Source of the DNA: Glossina fuscipes
Lineage: Eukaryota > Arthropoda > Insecta > Diptera > Glossinidae
Direction of reading: 5' to 3'
DNA: 64,000 nucleotides
Assembly: GCF_014805625.2 (NCBI RefSeq)
Contig: NW_023998423.1
Span: forward strand, 78,621 to 142,620
The stretch's first letter is position 1, and the number at the start of each line of letters is the position of its first letter. Positions 1 to 9,214 of this stretch are shown in pieces. The notes below the pieces were generated by a model. It did not search any database, was not told where the DNA came from, and worked only from the letters and a program-made list of their open reading frames with translations. A program made the position numbers and the translations under genes.

Positions 1-608
1 TTTTTATTCCAATGTTGTCCCAAACTGTCTTAAATACATATAAAAGGTGTGCAATACTCAGTTGTAAAACCTCAGGCTTATATGCATAAAAATATTCCTC
101 GTCTTGAATCAGAGCGCAAGGATATCATCAATGTCTAACGCTAGCCAAACGCGAAACCTACTGAAGATCATACTAACCTACGCAGATGAATCAATAATGA
201 GAAATTTTTGAGTATTCTTCCAAGTCTAAATTTCATCGCTTTCATCGTTTTATAACCATCAAACAATATTTTTTATAAACAATGTGGGCTGGCGAAAAGA
301 AGTGACAATGGACAATACCGCGATATTCGAAAAAACTGTCAATCTGATCTTGGTTTTTAAGCGACTTCGACGCGGCTTCTTCAGTTCCGCTTCACGCTAG
401 AAATTAGTCATCAATTGTACACGGAAAAATTCATCGATTTCTCGTTGACAAAATGCAGTTTTGTAGTTTTCACCAGAAACATGGAATCTCAGTATATCTT
501 CAGTGTTCTTAACCTGTCGTCGTCCTTGTCATAAACACTAACATCTGTTTGTTTGTCACAAGAACTTGAACGGTAGAGTCATTTGAATTAATTAAATTTC
601 ACTTTTAG
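1..608. other. non-coding sequence / upstream intron
   Basis: I find no supported exon here. It immediately precedes a splice acceptor (ttttag, ending at 608) of the transporter exon that follows, so at least its right part should be intron of that gene. Earlier exons, which would carry the first ten or so membrane segments, must lie left of the window. Confidence 0.5.
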
Positions 609-1039
609 GTTTCCTTGTGGATTCCCATTGTATTTATTATAATATGTGCCTTTTTGATTATTGTGCCCGTATATGTCGCCCCATATGAGGTAATAAACTT
701 TTCAGTGGATATTACTTTTCACGTATTATTTCACTTTTAACATTTTTCGTCTATTAGGTAGGCATAGGTATATTGATCACATTAGTGGGTATTCCCTTTT
801 ATTATGTGGGAGTTGTATGGAAGAAGAAGCCTCAATGTCTAGTTAAGTTTACAGGTAATTTATAGGATTTATATATTTATATACATATAGTTAAACTGAA
901 CAGAAAAAATGATTCTTACGTATATTTCTTTACAGCCTCTGTTACTCTACTGTGCGAAAAGCTGTTAGTATCAGCTAAAGAAGAAAAGGATCTGGTTTAT
1001 GTGAATAGAGAGACCAAAGTAAAACGAAATATATGGTGA
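609..1039 (+). CDS. SLC7 LAT-type amino-acid transporter, C-terminal end (partial)
   Basis: Three exons are visible: 609-689, 758-854 and 936-1039, ending in TGA. Each intron has GT-AG borders (phase 0 after the first, phase 1 after the second), and the splice joins give one frame of 93 residues. The encoded tail has two hydrophobic stretches (IPIVFIIICAFLIIVPVYVA, then VGIGILITLVGIPFYYVGVV) followed by a basic, Lys/Glu-rich cytoplasmic end containing SAKEEKD. This matches the last two membrane segments and tail of LAT/y+LAT light chains (SLC7A5-11 family; Drosophila minidiscs, JhI-21, sobremesa and genderblind). These 12-TM proteins exchange neutral or cationic amino acids at the plasma membrane, usually paired with a CD98-type heavy chain. 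The family call rests on the hydrophobic pattern and the VGxGxLxTLxGIPxYYxGVxWKxKP signature. I cannot say which paralogue it is. The 5' part is outside the window. Confidence 0.8.
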
Positions 1040-1689
1040 TTAGTGCAATATTGTTTCAGTTTATTGATCATTGCTTTTATATCCGTTATCGGTTATTATT
1101 CGCTTTAAGTTTGAATTCAAATTTAGTGTGAAAGCAAAAATAATTTATACTCTTAGCTTAGGTGCCACTAAAGTTACGTCGAATGTTGTTATCATATTAT
1201 TCATTTATACTGAAGTAAGATAATATATATTTTTAAAAGTTTTTTTTTAAATTATGAAAGCACTCTTTTTGTATGCCATTTTTTTTTCCTATATAGCTAT
1301 TGTTTTTTATGAGCATTGCCGTATATCTGTAGTTTACACATTCTGCAGCCGCCATGACAATTTAAAATTTGAAAGATTTCATTATGAAAGAAAAGTTATT
1401 TTCATATAAAAATTTAACTATTTAATCATACATTAATCTACTCGCTTTAAACCATTGTCGCGCAGTTATTGCTTACAACTTTTATTTAATATTAGTAATT
1501 AAAAACTTCTCGTTTGAATTTAATTCACATAGAGGTGTGCGTGTGTGTGTTATAAATGTATACAAACGGAACGCATTTATATTTCAAATCAGTCTTCTTT
1601 AATTGTTAAATATAATAAATTTGTTCGAAAAACAAATTTGGGCATTTTGTTACTGCATAAAAAACTGATTTTTACATTTATTCTTTGTC

Positions 1690-2200
1690 TTTGTATAAGC
1701 GTATTGTCAATTTGGCCTCCATTAAAGATATTATATTGCCTGTTCTTGCCTTTAATGTAATTAAGTTCCTTTCTCCCTTTTCGCTACATCACGATACCAA
1801 TTTTTTGGCTGCAATTGACGTAACTTGGCAAGAACGGGGAGAACAGCATCGAAAAAAATTTGCTAACGAATTTCATAATTTGAGTCTTGCTCAACGGTAT
1901 CAGAAAAATTCAATACCGCAAGCTTGTCCCGAACAATTGAGCTTAGTCACTTTGGTTTCTAGTATATGCGTCATGCCAATGGACTCTTTTGTACAAACTC
2001 TCCATCAGGTGGTACGATTTCCTCCTCTTATACACCGCGCCTTTTAAAATTGAGGTCAGCGCTTTGGAACTGTTTTATTTTTATATGAAGTTTGCTCAGC
2101 TTTGGGACTCCTGGTCATCTTTACTTATATTGTTAAGAGACTGTCTTGCGGTTGACTGGTACAAAGTCCTTACATTCGGTTCTGAGCGTGAATAGCAAAT
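1690..2200 (+). pseudogene. frameshifted fragment resembling DOP1 (Dopey) family protein
   Basis: One frame is open at 1685-2047 and reads as conserved protein. Near its end it has CPEQLSLVTLVSSICVMPMD followed by SFVQTLHQVV and IHRAF, then a stop. The homology appears to resume in another frame at about 2050-2165 with VSALELFYFYMK, then SWSSLLILLRDCLA. This two-part pattern (a Pro-Met-Asp-Ser-Phe-Val block, then an ELFYFY...SWxxLLxLLRD block) is how I remember the C-terminal half of DOP1/Dopey proteins. Those are large leucine-zipper-like proteins acting in Golgi-endosome traffic. No flanking exons or splice sites are evident and the frame breaks at ~2045. I therefore read it as a fragment copied or left behind, not a working gene. 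The family assignment is from memory and needs a protein search. The coding character of the block is clearer than its name. Confidence 0.45.
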
Positions 2201-2353
2201 TTTCTTTGCGAGATTACTTGTTTTTCAGAGGCTGTAATGAACATCAGGTTTTGCTTCCGTAACTACTATATAAACTACTATTTTCTTTGGGCAACGCGAA
2301 CAGAAATGCAATATTGCAAAGCTAATTAATATACAAAAAAGGAAATTGCTATT

Positions 2354-2359
2354 TTTATT
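2354..2359 (-). terminator. poly(A) signal of Prp38
   Basis: TTTATT on the plus strand reads AATAAA on the minus strand, 52 bases beyond the Prp38 stop codon, a normal place for the polyadenylation signal. Confidence 0.5.
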
Positions 2360-2410
2360 CATTCTAATTCATAACCTAAACATAACACTTATTGTTGAAA
2401 TATTTAACGT

Positions 2411-3346
2411 TTAATGCCTTCGGTCACGGCGTTCACGTTCCCTTTCGCGATCACTGCGCGAATCCCGAGTTTCGTGGCGTTTACTGTCGCGAATATAACG
2501 TTCATCACGTTCATAGCCTCCATGGCTTCTTAAGGTACGATCACGTTCCTCGTAATAATGATGGCGACTGCTGCTACTGCTATTTGGAATATCTCGTGCT
2601 CTATCGCGTTCCCTCTGATAGCGCTCCAATTCGGCGTTGTAATCACGGGATCTTACATTATATCCTGACCTCTCTGCAGATTCGGAACGTGATCGTTCTT
2701 TACGCGATCTTTTATGGGTTTTATTTTTTGATTCCTCTTCCATTTCGGCAGGATTTTCTTCATCACTAATTATCTCGTCATCGAGATCTTCGTCTAAAAC
2801 TGAGACTTTGGGTTCCAATTCGTTGTTTTCTTCTAGAATAGAGCGTTTTTGAATACGCGGGAGAATAATATCGCAGACACGGTCACTACGCAATAATTCA
2901 TCGATAAATTCATCCATGTAAACAATTTCAAAATGGCCTACGCGATTTTGACGGCGTAGTTTACGATTATCAATATACAAAGGCTCCAAATATTTGTAAC
3001 AGTCCAAAGCACTACCGGTGAGGCGAAGATAAAATGCACCCAAAGCCCTCACATATTTAAATTCCTCATTTTTTATGAATTCAACCACGATATCTTTCTC
3101 CGGCTGAATTTGGAGCATTTTCAGAGTTAGGCAAAGAAATTGCGTGGGTTTAATATTGCCGCCATAAACACCCCCTATAAAACGCAGCTCCATGGCTTTG
3201 TCCACTAACAATTCCGCGGTAAGAGCAAAGCATTGCTCTTTCCAATATTTTGAGTCGTAAATGCGGGAACGTATAATTTTCTCAACAAGATATTGAGGAT
3301 TCGTGCCGTGTATGTTTTTGGCTTCTTTCACTGTGCGATTAGCCAT
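2411..3346 (-). CDS. Prp38: pre-mRNA-splicing factor 38 (PRPF38A orthologue)
   Basis: A single intronless frame of 311 residues, close to the usual ~312 of PRPF38A. Residues ~1-180 form the PRP38 domain. It starts MANRTVKEAKNIHGTNPQYL, has the conserved GGVYGGNIKPTQFLCLTLKM stretch at ~58-77, and ends with LPRIQKRS. An acidic linker (~180-210, DEDLDDEIISDEE) and an Arg/Ser/Glu/Asp-rich tail with RS and RE runs follow, as in metazoan orthologues. The protein is a component of the U4/U6.U5 tri-snRNP / spliceosomal B complex, needed for spliceosome activation in the nucleus. The start codon is the first Met, in the family-typical MANRTVK context. The gene is divergently arranged with shrub, with 429 bp between the start codons. 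Nothing looks damaged, and I expect it is functional. Confidence 0.97.
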   Translation of the reverse strand: MANRTVKEAKNIHGTNPQYLVEKIIRSRIYDSKYWKEQCFALTAELLVDKAMELRFIGGVYGGNIKPTQFLCLTLKMLQIQPEKDIVVEFIKNEEFKYVRALGAFYLRLTGSALDCYKYLEPLYIDNRKLRRQNRVGHFEIVYMDEFIDELLRSDRVCDIILPRIQKRSILEENNELEPKVSVLDEDLDDEIISDEENPAEMEEESKNKTHKRSRKERSRSESAERSGYNVRSRDYNAELERYQRERDRARDIPNSSSSSRHHYYEERDRTLRSHGGYERDERYIRDSKRHETRDSRSDRERERERRDRRH

Positions 3347-3775
3347 ATTTACAATTAAATTAATTAATATCTAATGTGCTTTCCAAATATCAAATGCAAA
3401 ATGTTATAAGTTATTCTTCTTCTGTTATTCAGCAAACTAACTAACGAAAATTCGCTGGAATATTTAAACATATGTTTCAAGAATCATAACAGTGAGATAA
3501 ATGGTGTTGGAAAGGGCGGCTATTATACCAGCGTTGCCATATATGAGGTGTTTACCTTTAAACATAAACTGTCAATTTTTGGGATGACGCATTATCGTGA
3601 AAAAAATGATTGTTAATTTAGACGAATTCGCCAGTGGAAAATATTGCAGGTTTTCATTAATTTATAGAAGGAATCTATCAAATATAATATATATATATAT
3701 ATAATATAATAATCGCTGAAATCTTAAGTACATATAGCGCGTTAGTAGTTCCGTTAAAGAAATATCAGCAACGAG
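3347..3775. promoter_or_regulatory. shared divergent promoter region, Prp38 / shrub
   Basis: The 429 bp between the Prp38 and shrub start codons must contain both 5' UTRs and core promoters, because the genes are transcribed away from each other. It includes an (AT)-rich tract at ~3680-3710. I see no convincing TATA box at the expected place for either gene, which is usual for housekeeping genes. The transcription starts are not resolvable from sequence alone. Confidence 0.55.
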
Positions 3776-4835
3776 ATGAGTTTTTTTGGTAAAATGTTTG
3801 GGGGCAAGAAGGAACAGGCCCCAAGTACGGGTGAAGCTATACAAAAACTCCGAGAAACAGAAAATATGTTAATTAAGAAGCAGGAATTTCTCGAATCTAA
3901 AATTGAGGAGGAATTGAACATAGCACGTAAAAATGCTTCGAAAAATAAAAGAGGTAAGCGAAACTACGTCGTTTTTGTTATAATGTTGGCAAAAAGGAAA
4001 CTATCTTTTCTCAACTAACATATAACTGTCGATAACGGCTATGTAAATAGATAGATTATTTACAAGAAAGCATATGATCACTATTATGCTTTCGTTACTG
4101 TTTCTATCAAAATAAAATTTTTGGAGATGAAGAGGTGCGTGGTCCGATTTTTTACAACTATTTTTATCTTTTAATGTTGTTTAGTGGCTTTGCAAGCTTT
4201 AAAGAAAAAAAAACGCTTAGAAAAGCAATTGCAACAAATCGATGGCACTTTGTCAACAATTGAAATGCAACGAGAAGCATTGGAAAGTGCTAACACGAAT
4301 ACCGCCGTCTTGACAACTATGAAAAATGCTGCCGATGCTTTGAAGGCTGCCCATCAAAATATGTTAGTATTACTACTTATGCTCAGGAAAATTAATTTAA
4401 TATACTGTTGTACTAACTTGTTATGCAGGGACGTGGACAAAGTGCACGACATGATGGACGATATAGCCGAACAGCAGGACGTAGCACGAGAAATTTCTGA
4501 AGCCATTTCAAATCCTGTAGCGTTTGGTGCTGACATAGATGACGAAGACTTGGAACGTGAATTAGATGAATTAGAGCAAGAGAACTTTGATAAAGAAATC
4601 ATTGGAATACCCGAACCAGCCGCGACGTTACCAGAAGTACCCGCGGATGAGTTACCCGAAAAAGCCAAAGAAAAGAAGAAAGCGACTAACCCTTCAAATG
4701 CAACCGCCGCTGCAGCTACAGGTGGAGGTAACTGAAAGTAATTTTACTTACATTTAATAAATTTTAAGGTTTTTCGCTTTTGCAGATGATATGGATGATC
4801 CTGCTATGAAAGAGCTGCTATCTTGGGCTGAATAA
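3776..4835 (+). CDS. shrb: ESCRT-III subunit CHMP4 / Snf7 (Shrub)
   Basis: Four exons: 3776-3953, 4185-4362, 4429-4727 and 4786-4835, all with GT-AG introns of 58-231 bp. They join into 234 residues. The N-terminus MSFFGKMFGGKKEQAPSTGE is the Snf7/CHMP4 amphipathic start. It is followed by the basic helical core (VALQALKKKKRLEKQLQQID, then MQREALESANTNTAVLTTMK) and the DVDKVHDMMDDIAEQQ helix. An acidic C-terminal region follows (DDEDLERELDELEQE), and the last exon encodes DDMDDPAMKELLSWAE, containing the C-terminal MIM-type helix. The protein polymerises on endosomal and other membranes and drives scission in multivesicular body formation, cytokinetic abscission and neurite pruning. Bro1/ALIX and Vps4 are the known family partners. 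Exon 3 donor and acceptor phases agree (Met codon split AT|G). The ORF running past 3953 is intron read-through and should not be annotated. The gene appears intact. Confidence 0.97.
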
Positions 4836-6298
4836 ATCGCTTTAAGTGGGTAACAATAATACAGTACGGTTTATTCCGCAGCAGGGCTTTTTATAAGAAA
4901 ATTCTTTGGCATTGCTCCGTTTTATTTTTCTATAAAATCTAATGGCAACGGCAACAAATAAGAAAAAAATATGTAATAAACTTGGTAATAATAATATAAA
5001 CAAACAAACGGTATCTTTGCGCAAAGCTTAAAAACGTGAATGTTGGAAAGAATTGTTTCGCTTTTTTAACCCAAGTAATCTCACTTCCGACTTTTTTCAC
5101 ACTTTCATATGATCATGTATTTAAATAATTGAAAAAACAAAACACTTTTTATATTGCTTTTCTTTTTTTTGTTAATACACCACACAGCAACTCCAATTCA
5201 GCTATAAAAGAGTGTTTTTAAAAATTTATAGAAACATTTTATAGAAAAAAAGGAAAAATATAAAAATGTCAACGATACTCGAAACCGATCCCTTTTTTGT
5301 TTTGAGTAAATATGTATTTATTTGAATGAATTTTTGAAAAACAATTGAATGGAAGTTTTTACATTATATTAAGCTATTCAAACATGAACAAGTCACTAAT
5401 TTCGTATTCTTTTCGTTCCGTCGTGCTGCGACGTCTGGACGTTTAAGATTTAACTACATTTGTAACTTTTACATGCTAATTGCACCCTGAACCTCATCTT
5501 GTTTGCTAGGAAGCTTTTGATAAGAAAATTTTTATTTGTACTGTTATCTAAGCTTTTAAGGGCGGAACATATTTTCACACATAAGTTGCGGAAACCATCA
5601 AATCAAAAGTGCGTGCGGTTCAAATTGTAAATCAGAAACCCATAGAATATGTAAATAAATAAAGCCGTCCGATTACCAATAATTATGGCTTACCATCTTA
5701 CTATCGAATGAAAATTGTTTACAAACTGTTTAGATTGCAAATTGAGTTTACTAGATATAGGGAAGCATAAATTGGCTCCAGTTGAAAGTTCCTCTAAAGT
5801 GCATTTTCGGTTGCGCGCTAACAACGAAAACAAAGCATATAAGCCTGTTGTATCAAAAAGATGCTTTTTTTTTAATTTCTAACGCATGGATTCAAATTTC
5901 TTGCATAGTGCAATTTTTAGTCTGGCTAATAAAATTATAACCTTGAGCAACTTTTTAGATTTGGTAAAAGTTATGGGAATTGAGCGCATAGCTTCAATTT
6001 CGTATGAAGCCGTGACAATTATAATAAATGGCGGCTGAACGCTATCAGTTACGTATGACATAAATAAGTGTATGCATATAAATATAAAGTGTTGCACAAG
6101 CAAAGACAACAGTGTACATACTTGCAAGTGTACTCATAAAAACCATGCAGTTGTAATCAAAAGCAAAAATTAAGCAATTGTTTTGGTTCATTTATATTAG
6201 CATATTGTGCAGAAATGTTTCAAAGGGTGGTCGAGATGACTAGTAGTTTTATAATCGAATTTAGTGGAATTTCATCCGAAGAATAGTGACAACACAAG
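4836..6298. other. intergenic, 3' flank of shrub
   Basis: About 1.46 kb of AT-rich sequence between the shrub stop codon and the secreted-protein gene. It would include the shrub 3' UTR; an AATAAA occurs near 4975. I see no coding pattern, repeat or RNA gene in it. Short open frames here have no coding composition. Confidence 0.5.
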
Positions 6299-6764
6299 AT
6301 GGGTTCCAATCATTGGTTATTGATGGTAATTATTGAATTTTTATTATTTGTTTTTTTTTTTTTTCATTTTTGCATTACTTTTTCTTTTCATACAGCTTAG
6401 CTTCTTTTATTTGTTTCAATTTTCTTCGCCTACGTTACATGACCTACACGATGTTATAAACTTTGCCAATGTGGACTTCAAAAATTTTAAATATTTTAAA
6501 AATCTACCAACTGAAAATCCAAAAACAGCGTCATCCGCTAATCATTTCTTGGAACATTTTCAGAAGAAAAAGGCTATACTGGACTATTTTGAAAATTTAT
6601 TCTTTGGTAATTCTCCGTTCATACCGGAAAGTGAAATTCCCTTTGATCCTCATTTCGGGAGAAATTGGTGTCCATATTATACAAAACGTTATGGTTGGCG
6701 AGGCTATCGTTTGATAGACGCTTTAGGTCGAGGTGGTTTCAGTGTTAGCAATTATCTGCATTGA
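6299..6764 (+). CDS. novel secreted protein, 131 aa, two exons
   Basis: Exon 1 (6299-6325) encodes only nine residues, MGSNHWLLM. A 70-bp GT-AG intron follows, then exon 2 (6396-6764). The joined N-terminus MGSNHWLLMLSFFYLFQFSS is a good signal peptide, so the intron sits in phase 0 inside the signal sequence. The mature part is rich in Phe, Asn and Tyr. It contains DLHDVINFANVDFKNFKYFK, and ends with a striking WCPYYTKRYGWRGYRLIDAL segment followed by GRGGFSVSNYLH. It has a single Cys in the mature region, no transmembrane segment and no domain I recognise. The frame is clean and the splice sites good, so I regard it as a real gene. It is convergent with LSm6 (233 bp between stop codons). 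Two other genes in the window share the tiny-first-exon architecture (9215-14213 and 25644-28492). Function unknown. Confidence 0.72.
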
Positions 6765-6966
6765 ATTCTTTTCCTAAATGATCTATACATTTCGTTAACT
6801 TTCAAGTATAGTTCTACAAAATTTAGGAAAGTGACACAGTATGTAGCAGTTCAAACTCGTTTTTTACTGATTTTAATTCACCTTACTATCTTAGATAATG
6901 TAGGGTATTTGTTTTTTGTTAACTTATTAAATAATTTATTAAGTTTAAATTATCATTTCTCTTAGT

Positions 6967-6972
6967 TTTATT
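6967..6972 (-). terminator. poly(A) signal of LSm6
   Basis: TTTATT on the plus strand gives AATAAA 26 bases beyond the LSm6 stop codon. A second one lies at 6935-6940. Confidence 0.5.
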
Positions 6973-6997
6973 GAATTCTTTTCAAAAATTGTCTTAA

Positions 6998-7304
6998 TCA
7001 AACTCGTCGCTTTTGCGTGGATATATATAAAACATTATTGCCACGTATAAAAGCATCACCGTATTTATTTTTCAATTGACCATTTACATATTCCTCAGTC
7101 TGATCCAAAGCTATATTCATGTAGCCATCCAAACAAGCTAAAACTCCTTAGTAAATAAAATAAATTTATTGAAAATGGCACATGGCATTTTTATTTAAGC
7201 AAACTCGAGTAACCTCTATAATCGACACCACTGTTTAGTTTTACCACTACAGGCCGGCCATGGATTTGGTTGATAAATTGTGATAAAGCTTCTTTGCGAG
7301 ACAT
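6998..7304 (-). CDS. LSm6: U6 snRNA-associated Sm-like protein LSm6
   Basis: Two exons on the minus strand, 7304-7214 and 7146-6998, are joined by a 67-bp GT-AG intron (phase 1) and give 79 residues. The family's usual length is 80. The Sm1 motif is seen in GRPVVVKLNSGVDYRGVLAC, continuing LDGYMNIALDQTEEY. The Sm2 motif is FIRGNNVLYIS, and the protein ends TQKRRV. This near-identity to animal LSm6 leaves little doubt. LSm6 is a subunit of two heptameric rings: nuclear LSm2-8, which binds the U6 snRNA 3' end, and cytoplasmic LSm1-7, which activates decapping and mRNA decay. Both pieces are shorter than common ORF cutoffs, so the gene is easily missed. It lies tail-to-tail with the secreted-protein gene at 6299-6764. 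Nothing suggests damage. Confidence 0.97.
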
Positions 7305-7897
7305 ATTTAATAAAGTCTTTTGAAACTTTGATTTTATATACTTGTTAATTATATATATTTATAAAATATGTAAGCAAACTTCTCAACGTTGGAAAACTGT
7401 GCATGGTAGTATAAAAATTGCTAATCTTTGCTTCCCTGAAAAAATAACATATGCGGCAAACGCAAAGAATAAGTAAACCTTATACCTAAAAAAGTCTTTC
7501 ATAATTATAAGGTTGGCAAAAGCAAAGAAAGAAGCTACATTTTTAAAATTAATAATAACTTTCATATAATAAAACCCGTAACGTTGGAAATTTCTTTTTA
7601 TACACAAAACATTTCAATAATTATTTTCGCTGCTTTCTTCGACACCCATTTTTAGCTTATATTTCAGAATTGAATATTTTTGGTTAAGCACACTATAATT
7701 ACATTATACCTTTTTAGAACTGTTATAAAAAGAGTCATTGAGGAAGGCAATATAATTATAGCCAATAAAAGCAACCCCGAAATAGTTGGCCCAATATTCG
7801 TCATCATTCCGCGATTTGAATATGTCTTCGCAAGAAAGGAAACGTACTTTAATGTCTTCTACTTGAATCCATGGTTTATCATAATCATGCATGGTAT

Positions 7898-8263
7898 CTA
7901 CATAGATTTCTTGTGCGCCAACGTGTTATCCATAAAATGTTTAGCCGACTGGAACCTATCAGAATCACTGACGTCATGTTCGTAGGGCACTTCGCTGCTT
8001 AATTCATGAATTCATTCAAATAAATTGCTTTCGATAACATCAGTTGGACGATAGTCATTTTGACCATGCGCCGAATGCAATAGACGCTCATCGGTACTCT
8101 TTAAACCAAACGCTGAAAATGGGCCGGTTTGCATATCGATGTATGTACTTATGTACTTATCACCGTAGCGTCCAGGGCCAGCCACAATAGTTTTATTCGG
8201 TTTACTATATCCGTATCCGGGAAATGTGCAGCCGATGCCGGTTTCTGGCCAATATTGATATTT
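7898..8263 (-). pseudogene. coding-like exon with in-frame TGA, unrecognised
   Basis: After a plausible acceptor (tctactag, ending at 8264) the minus strand reads 83 coding-like codons. They begin KYQYWPETGIGCTFPGYGYS and include AGPGRYGDKYIS and a stretch ending VIESNLFE. A TGA follows at 8014-8012. The same frame then continues for 37 codons of equally protein-like sequence (SSEVPYEHDVSDSDRFQSAK and on) to a TAG at 7900-7898. Such composition on both sides of one stop suggests a recently broken gene, a stop-codon readthrough, or a real end at the TGA. Sequence beyond 7898 (to ~7680) keeps some coding flavour in shifted frames. No first exon or start codon was found upstream. The KYxY...GYG start faintly recalls the small secreted protein encoded at 9215-14213, but that may be chance. 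No family recognised. Confidence 0.4.
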
Positions 8264-8765
8264 CTAGTAGAAAAGAGCAAAGCTTATGAAAAGGAGGCAA
8301 AAATGTTGCAGAGTAATTCAAGCTTTTGAAACAAATTTTAAACTTCACCCCTTGACTCGGAATGGAGCGATATATTTAAACTATTATGTAGTACTTTTCA
8401 TTGAAAGTATTTTGTCAGTACCGATGCCTCCTACCTGTGTATTATATTTGGAAAAATCAAACTAAGTTCGTCTCACTAACCGTGTGTGAATTGTGAAGTA
8501 CATTGCGATAAATTACAATGCATATTTGTGAAGAGTGAGAATGACATAATTCATAGAAGCATAAAAAAAAAAATTCATCAGAAAAATTCATTAAAAAAGC
8601 TTATAAAAAAGTTCGAAGAATATTGAAAATTGGGTTAAAACAAAATAATTCATGTAAGAAGAGAATTCAGTGTATTAAAGCTTTATTAAAATATCTCACA
8701 AATTGTAACTTGCAGTGTGAACAAAAGAGAGAAGGACGAACATCAGATAGACAGACAAACTTAAA

Positions 8766-8813
8766 TTACAAAAGGATTCTGAATCGATCCTTACAAAAGG
8801 ATTCTGAATCGAT
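8766..8813. repeat. 25-bp tandem duplication in a dispersed-repeat fragment
   Basis: A 23-base string beginning ttacaaaaggattctgaatc occurs at 8766-8788 and again at 8791-8813. The motif is the same 'gattctgaatcgat' palindrome-like core found in the dispersed repeat family described elsewhere in the window. This stretch is probably a decayed copy that suffered a local slippage event. Confidence 0.7.
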
Positions 8814-8984
8814 TGAGTTACTAATAAGAGATGAGCTTATTTCAAGTTACCCTGAGTGCTGCACACGTATGCTTAATATATCTTTTCCGGAAGTGAGGCA
8901 AGGTATAATAATTTTATTCATTTATTATATCTTACGGTACACGGTGTACTGTTTTGGTGCGGACGTATGTAACACAAAGAAGGT

Positions 8985-9085
8985 CTTAAGATAGACCCAC
9001 CTTTTTTTATACCGATCAATTCAGAATCATTTTTTAAATCGATCGAAGCCTGCCTGCTCGTCTGGCTATGCAATGTTGTGTTAAT
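8985..9085 (-). repeat. dispersed repeat copy (minus), partial
   Basis: Contains the reverse-orientation core of the family: 'agacccacc', then 'ataccgatcaattcagaatc', then 'atcgatcgaagcctg' and a 'tcgtctgg' end. With the plus-orientation scrap at ~8740-8815 it may be the remains of another foldback copy. Confidence 0.6.
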
Positions 9086-9214
9086 TAACTTAATAATATT
9101 TTAAAATTAACGTTCATCTTACAAATTATTTCATTTAAATGCATAAAAAGAATAAATAAATAAATTATCAAGCAACATTTAATATGTGGTTTTATTTTTA
9201 AAATTTCCTTTTAA

